DNA of 64,000 nt from Flavobacterium sp. CG_23.5 (GTDB lineage Bacteria > Bacteroidota > Bacteroidia > Flavobacteriales > Flavobacteriaceae). The translations under genes were made by a program, and so were the position numbers. Shown here piece after piece: positions 60,324-64,000 of the stretch. Numbering within the stretch: the first letter of the stretch is position 1; the number at the start of each line of letters is the position of its first letter. The notes beneath the pieces are model-generated. The model ran no database searches and was not told where the DNA came from. It saw only the letters and a list, made by a program, of their open reading frames with translations. The stretch is from positions 2,817,001 to 2,881,000 of the forward strand of contig NZ_JAGGNA010000001.1 of the NCBI RefSeq assembly GCF_017875765.1, given 5' to 3'.

Positions 60324-60331
60324 GCAAAGAT
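60324..60331 (-). promoter_or_regulatory. -7 element of the Ala-rich lipoprotein gene
   Basis: The - strand reads TATCTTTG, a perfect TAnnTTTG, 36 bp before the ATG. The -33 region is AT-rich without a clear TTG. 60340-60568 holds nothing else. Confidence 0.6.
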
Positions 60332-60568
60332 ATAAATTTTTTAATATGTAAAATATTTTTTTATTTTTTTTTTAAAAAATAATATTTAACCCCAACATTC
60401 TCATTACTAACAACTATTATGCCACGGGATAATTTTGCTTAATATTCATGGTTATTTCAATGAATCATACTTGTCAGGCTTTTTTTATAATCTATTTTTA
60501 TCCAATTATGGCGCATAGTGTAACGAAATACAATAGATATTTAATGATTTAATGTGCTTAAAAAATTA

Positions 60569-61810
60569 CTACAATTCAAAATTTGCAAGAGTATTCATAA
60601 TAATAGCGGTGGCTCCTTTGTTCATTTGTACAAAAGTGCTACAGATATGACCTTTTTCTTGTCTTTCTACTTCAATAAGAATTAAGTCCCTAAAAGCGGT
60701 TTCTAATTCTTTTTTGTTGGAAATGGATATACAGCCTTCAAGGTTCACTAGCGCCGTTGCTTCGGCAAAATGGGAGTAGTTTGGTCCCATAATTATCGGA
60801 ACTCCATAAGTGGCAGGTTCAAGTATATTATGAACGCCTGGGTTCCCGAAACCGCCACCCACATAAGCGATATCGGCATAACTGTAAATTTTGGTCAGAA
60901 TCCCAACCGTATCAATTATAAAAACATCGTAATCAGCAAGGTTTTTGCCTTCCATTTCTGAGAACAAAACGGTTTTTTTGGAAATGCCGTTTTTCAGTTG
61001 CTGAATTTGTTCGGATTTAATGTTGTGTGGCGCAATAATAAATTTAATCGCATGATTCGTCGAATTGATATAATCGACCAATAAATTTTCGTCTTTTGGC
61101 CATGAACTCCCAACTACGACCGTGAGTGTGTTGTTTTTAAATTCAGAAATAAAATCCAAAGAATTGTCTTTTTTCAGAATTGCCGCAACTCTGTCAAAAC
61201 GGGTATCGCCAGAAACGGCTACGTTAGTCTTGCATAATTGCAGTAATAATTTTTTTGAACCTTCATTTTGTACAAAAAAATAAGTGAACGCGTCTAATGC
61301 TTTTCTGTAAAATCCCCCGTACCATTTAAAGAACATTTGATTTTCTCTAAAAATGCCAGAAATCAGAAAAGTGGGTGTGTTTAGTTCCTTAAGTTCATTC
61401 AAGTAATTCAGCCAATATTCATATTTAATAAAGAAAACCAGATCAGGATGGACTATTTCCAAAAAATGTTGTGCATTTTTTTTGGTATCCAAAGGTAAAT
61501 AAACCGTGGCATCAGCAACGGTATTGTTTTTCCGAACTTCATATCCCGAAGGCGAAAAAAATGTCACTACAATTTTGTGGGAAGGATATTTTTCTTTGAT
61601 TTTTTCAATCACCGGAAGGCCCTGTTCATATTCGCCAAGAGATGCAGTATGAAACCAAATGGTTTTATCGGTAGGTTTTATTTTTTGTTCCAAAGTAGCA
61701 AAAACATCTTTTCGGCCTTCCACAAAAAGTTTAATTTTTGGACTGAAAAGAGCGACTAATTTTAAGGCTTGTGAAACAAAAATCACAAATAGATTATAAA
61801 GGAAAAGCAT
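60569..61810 (-). CDS. waaA: 3-deoxy-D-manno-octulosonic acid (Kdo) transferase
   Basis: 413 aa. N-terminal membrane-associated segment (LYNLFVIFVSQALKLVALFS), TIWFHTASLGEYEQGLPVI (the HxxSxGE acceptor-site motif), FFIKYEYWLNYL, and in the C-terminal GT-B half SGDTRFDRV, DTVGILTKIYSYADIAYVGG and GVHNILEPATYGVPIIMGPN. Adds Kdo to lipid IVA on the inner face of the inner membrane. It diverges from the aminotransferase gene. Confidence 0.96.
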   Translation of the reverse strand: MLFLYNLFVIFVSQALKLVALFSPKIKLFVEGRKDVFATLEQKIKPTDKTIWFHTASLGEYEQGLPVIEKIKEKYPSHKIVVTFFSPSGYEVRKNNTVADATVYLPLDTKKNAQHFLEIVHPDLVFFIKYEYWLNYLNELKELNTPTFLISGIFRENQMFFKWYGGFYRKALDAFTYFFVQNEGSKKLLLQLCKTNVAVSGDTRFDRVAAILKKDNSLDFISEFKNNTLTVVVGSSWPKDENLLVDYINSTNHAIKFIIAPHNIKSEQIQQLKNGISKKTVLFSEMEGKNLADYDVFIIDTVGILTKIYSYADIAYVGGGFGNPGVHNILEPATYGVPIIMGPNYSHFAEATALVNLEGCISISNKKELETAFRDLILIEVERQEKGHICSTFVQMNKGATAIIMNTLANFEL

Positions 61811-61987
61811 CGTTAAAAATTTGTGTGCTAAATTACATCACTTTAAATAATTTTCATTGTAATAAGTCATTAAATAACTATTTTTGTTCTTCGTTTCAAG
61901 AAAGCGTTTGTTGTGTTCTAGAACTTCAAGCCGTAAAAGAAAGTCATCCTTTGATCCGTTTAAGGATAAATTTTAAAGAAAATCTCA

Positions 61988-63118
61988 ATGAAAAAAATTC
62001 AAATGGTTGACTTAAAAAGTCAATATGATAAAATAAAAGATAACGTAAATACCTCTATTCAAGAAGTTTTAGATACCAATACCTACATTAACGGACCTCA
62101 AGTTCATCAGTTCCAAAAATCTTTAGAAGAATATCTAGATGTAAAGCATGTAATTCCTTGTGCAAATGGAACTGATGCTTTGCAAATAGCGATGATGGGA
62201 TTAGATTTAAAGCCGGGAGATGAGGTAATCACTGCCGATTTTACTTTTGCCGCAACTGTCGAAGTTATTGCGTTGTTGCAATTGACTCCAGTTTTGGTAG
62301 ATGTGGATCTAATCAATATGAATATTTCTATCGAAGGAATAAAACGAGCAATTACTCCAAAAACCAAAGCGATTGTACCAGTTCATTTGTTTGGACGTGC
62401 TTCAAATATGGAGGCAATTATGGCTTTGGCTGCAGCACACAATCTTTATGTTATTGAAGATAATGCACAAGCTATTGGAGCCAACTGTAATTTTTCGAAT
62501 GGACCTAAAAAGAAAGCAGGAACGATAGGACATGTAGGATCTACCTCCTTTTTCCCGTCTAAAAATTTAGGATGTTATGGTGATGGTGGAGCAATTTTCA
62601 CCAATGACGATGCCTTGGCACACAAACTTCGCGGAATTGTAAATCACGGAATGTACGAGCGTTATCATCATGATGTTGTGGGGGTTAATTCGCGTTTAGA
62701 TAGTATTCAAGCAGCAGTTTTAAACGCTAAATTACCTTTACTGGATGAATATAACAAAGCAAGACAAGATGCTGCCAGAAAATATTCTGGTGCTTTTGAA
62801 GGACATAAAAATATTGTTGCACCAAGTATTTGCGACATTTGTGACTGTCATGTTTTTCACCAATATACGTTGAGAATTATCAACGCGGATAGAGATGGTT
62901 TAATGCAACATTTGCTAGACAAAGGTATTCCATGCGCCATTTATTACCCGATTCCGTTACATGCGCAAAAAGCATACTTGGACGCAAGATATAAAGAAGA
63001 AGATTTTCCGGTTACTAATCAATTGGTCAAAGAGGTAATCTCTTTACCTATGCATACCGAACTGGATGACGAACAAATTAAATTCATTACCGATAGCGTT
63101 TTGGAATTTTTGAAATAA
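61988..63118 (+). CDS. DegT/DnrJ/EryC1/StrS-family aminotransferase
   Basis: 376 aa. PLP-binding Lys in TSFFPSKNLGCYGDGGA, ANGTDALQIAMMGL near the N-terminus, VIEDNAQAIGA, VPVHLFGRASNME and the C-terminal IPCAIYYPIPLHAQKAY. It transaminates a nucleotide-linked keto sugar for surface polysaccharide (LPS or O-antigen) synthesis; the substrate is unknown. galE follows 54 bp downstream, fitting a polysaccharide-sugar cluster. Confidence 0.95.
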   Translation: MKKIQMVDLKSQYDKIKDNVNTSIQEVLDTNTYINGPQVHQFQKSLEEYLDVKHVIPCANGTDALQIAMMGLDLKPGDEVITADFTFAATVEVIALLQLTPVLVDVDLINMNISIEGIKRAITPKTKAIVPVHLFGRASNMEAIMALAAAHNLYVIEDNAQAIGANCNFSNGPKKKAGTIGHVGSTSFFPSKNLGCYGDGGAIFTNDDALAHKLRGIVNHGMYERYHHDVVGVNSRLDSIQAAVLNAKLPLLDEYNKARQDAARKYSGAFEGHKNIVAPSICDICDCHVFHQYTLRIINADRDGLMQHLLDKGIPCAIYYPIPLHAQKAYLDARYKEEDFPVTNQLVKEVISLPMHTELDDEQIKFITDSVLEFLK

Positions 63119-63123
63119 CCCAG

Positions 63124-63150
63124 AGACGCGATTTAACGCGTCTATTTTTA
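63124..63150 (+). terminator. Hairpin between the aminotransferase and galE
   Basis: AGACGCG (63124-63130) pairs with CGCGTCT (63137-63143), followed by ATTTTTAT. Only 22 bp separate it from the galE ATG, so it may attenuate rather than fully end transcription. Confidence 0.75.
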
Positions 63151-63172
63151 TGATATACAACAAAGAATTAAG

Positions 63173-64000
63173 ATGAAAATAGTAGTAACAGGTGGTTTAG
63201 GATTTATAGGATCTCATACCGTTGTCGAATTACAAAACGAAGGGTTTGAAGTACTGGTTGTAGATAATCTTTCTAATACTTCCTTGAGTGTATTAGACGG
63301 AATTGAGTCGATTACCGGAAAAATTCCCGCATTCGAAAAGCTGGATTTACGCGAGAAGGATAAAGTGCAGGATTTTTTCATGCGTCATCACGATATTTCG
63401 GGCGTAATACATTTTGCTGCTTCAAAAGCGGTTGGTGAAAGTGTTGAAAATCCGTTATTGTATTATGAAAATAATATCAATGCATTGGTGTATGTTTTGC
63501 AGGAATTACAAAAAAAACCCGAAGCAAGCTTTATTTTTAGCTCCTCTTGTACCGTTTACGGTCAAGCTGAAAAAATGCCTATTACTGAGGATGCATCGAT
63601 TCAAACCGCGATGTCTCCGTATGGAAATACAAAACAAATAGGAGAAGAAATAATCACTGATGTTGCTAAAGTGTCAAATATTAGTGCCGTTTTATTGCGT
63701 TATTTTAACCCAATAGGCGCGCATCCTTCAGCTGAAATTGGCGAATTGCCTATTGGAGTTCCTCAAAATTTAGTGCCGTTTATTACGCAAACCGGTTTTG
63801 GTTTGCGAAAAGAATTATCTGTTTATGGCGATGATTATCCAACGCCTGATGGAACTTGTATAAGAGATTATATCCACGTTGTAGATTTGGCGAAAGCCCA
63901 TGTTATAGCTTTGCAAAGACTATTGAACAAAAAGAATCTTGACAAAGTGGAGACTTTTAACTTAGGAACAGGAACAGGAAGTTCTGTACTGGAAGTTATT
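63173..64000 (+). CDS. galE: UDP-glucose 4-epimerase, partial (cut by right edge)
   Basis: 276 codons to the window edge without a stop. NAD-binding VVTGGLGFIGSHTVVEL, catalytic Ser/Thr block SSSCTVYG, Tyr-x3-Lys in SPYGNTKQIGEE, then LLRYFNPIGAHPS and TCIRDYIHVVDLAKAH. Interconverts UDP-glucose and UDP-galactose for surface sugars. The family's usual length is about 338 aa, so about 60 residues are missing. Confidence 0.96.
   Translation, partial: MKIVVTGGLGFIGSHTVVELQNEGFEVLVVDNLSNTSLSVLDGIESITGKIPAFEKLDLREKDKVQDFFMRHHDISGVIHFAASKAVGESVENPLLYYENNINALVYVLQELQKKPEASFIFSSSCTVYGQAEKMPITEDASIQTAMSPYGNTKQIGEEIITDVAKVSNISAVLLRYFNPIGAHPSAEIGELPIGVPQNLVPFITQTGFGLRKELSVYGDDYPTPDGTCIRDYIHVVDLAKAHVIALQRLLNKKNLDKVETFNLGTGTGSSVLEVI

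Noticed and set aside
60013..60351. Ala- and Gln-rich + strand open frames
   Set aside because: They mirror the GCA/GCT-type repeats of the - strand lipoprotein, which has a lipobox, a perfect -7 element and a terminator.
61771..62010. 79-residue + strand open frame before the aminotransferase gene
   Set aside because: It spans the divergent promoter region, overlaps both flanking genes and shows no conserved features.

Overview
The window is AT-rich chromosomal DNA from a member of the Bacteroidota, most likely a Flavobacterium or close relative. Signs of this are promoters of the TTG-N17-20-TAnnTTTG type, a T9SS type B C-terminal domain, a FolK-deoxynucleoside kinase fusion, GH3, DUF2797 and AsmA-like genes typical of Flavobacteriia, and the lack of strong Shine-Dalgarno sites. 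The assignment is inference from gene content; no 16S gene is present.

Positions 1-19,600 form a dense copper/silver (heavy-metal) resistance island, almost all on the + strand. It holds a CusA-CusC-CusB-CusB RND efflux operon (the left edge cuts cusA), a decayed tandem copy of an hma gene and a cusB 3' end, a DUF305 membrane protein, an HMA-AraC regulator, a free HMA chaperone and a CopA-type (CPC) P-type ATPase. A second block has a universal stress protein, a GH130 glycoside phosphorylase-like gene, a small acidic protein, a CPH-type P-type ATPase with a disordered HAKM-bearing tail, an archaeal-type (type II) GAPDH, Met-rich lipoproteins, a multicopper oxidase with a beta-barrel-like C-terminal extension, and several about 45-residue one-TM microproteins that lie below usual ORF cut-offs. 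The YxCPMHP...CGM metal-binding module recurs in three different proteins, and an H-A-K-M motif recurs in four or more. The parts cover cytosolic efflux (two ATPases), periplasmic/outer-membrane efflux (RND), Cu(I) oxidation (MCO) and probable periplasmic metal buffering (Met-rich lipoproteins, CHRD-cupredoxin).

Positions 19,600-34,250 are accessory: an NmrA-like reductase, a flavin monooxygenase, SRPBCC and NUDIX proteins, a three-CHRD plus cupredoxin lipoprotein, a RAYT transposase bracketed by inverted REP palindromes, two decayed rhuM fragments, several dispersed repeats, and an unusual two-gene signalling pair (membrane-anchored receiver plus HATPase kinase).

Positions 34,250-64,000 are mostly core genes: tig, clpP, clpX, serB, a ParE-type toxin-antitoxin pair whose toxin has lost its ATG, an ORF6N gene, GH3, DUF2797, an AsmA-like protein, sppA, folK-dNK, a SpoU methyltransferase, DUF1573, mutS, tRNA-Gly and tRNA-Leu, waaA, a DegT aminotransferase and galE (cut by the right edge). 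Two copies of one IS3-family element, equal in length (1557 bp) with identical encoded proteins and in opposite orientation, each interrupt a secreted-protein gene with a clean 4-bp target duplication. Downstream of tRNA-Leu, a unit made of tRNA 3' end, terminator and GIY-YIG gene is tandemly repeated. This looks like a tRNA-tail-targeting selfish unit and is the most intriguing structure in the window.
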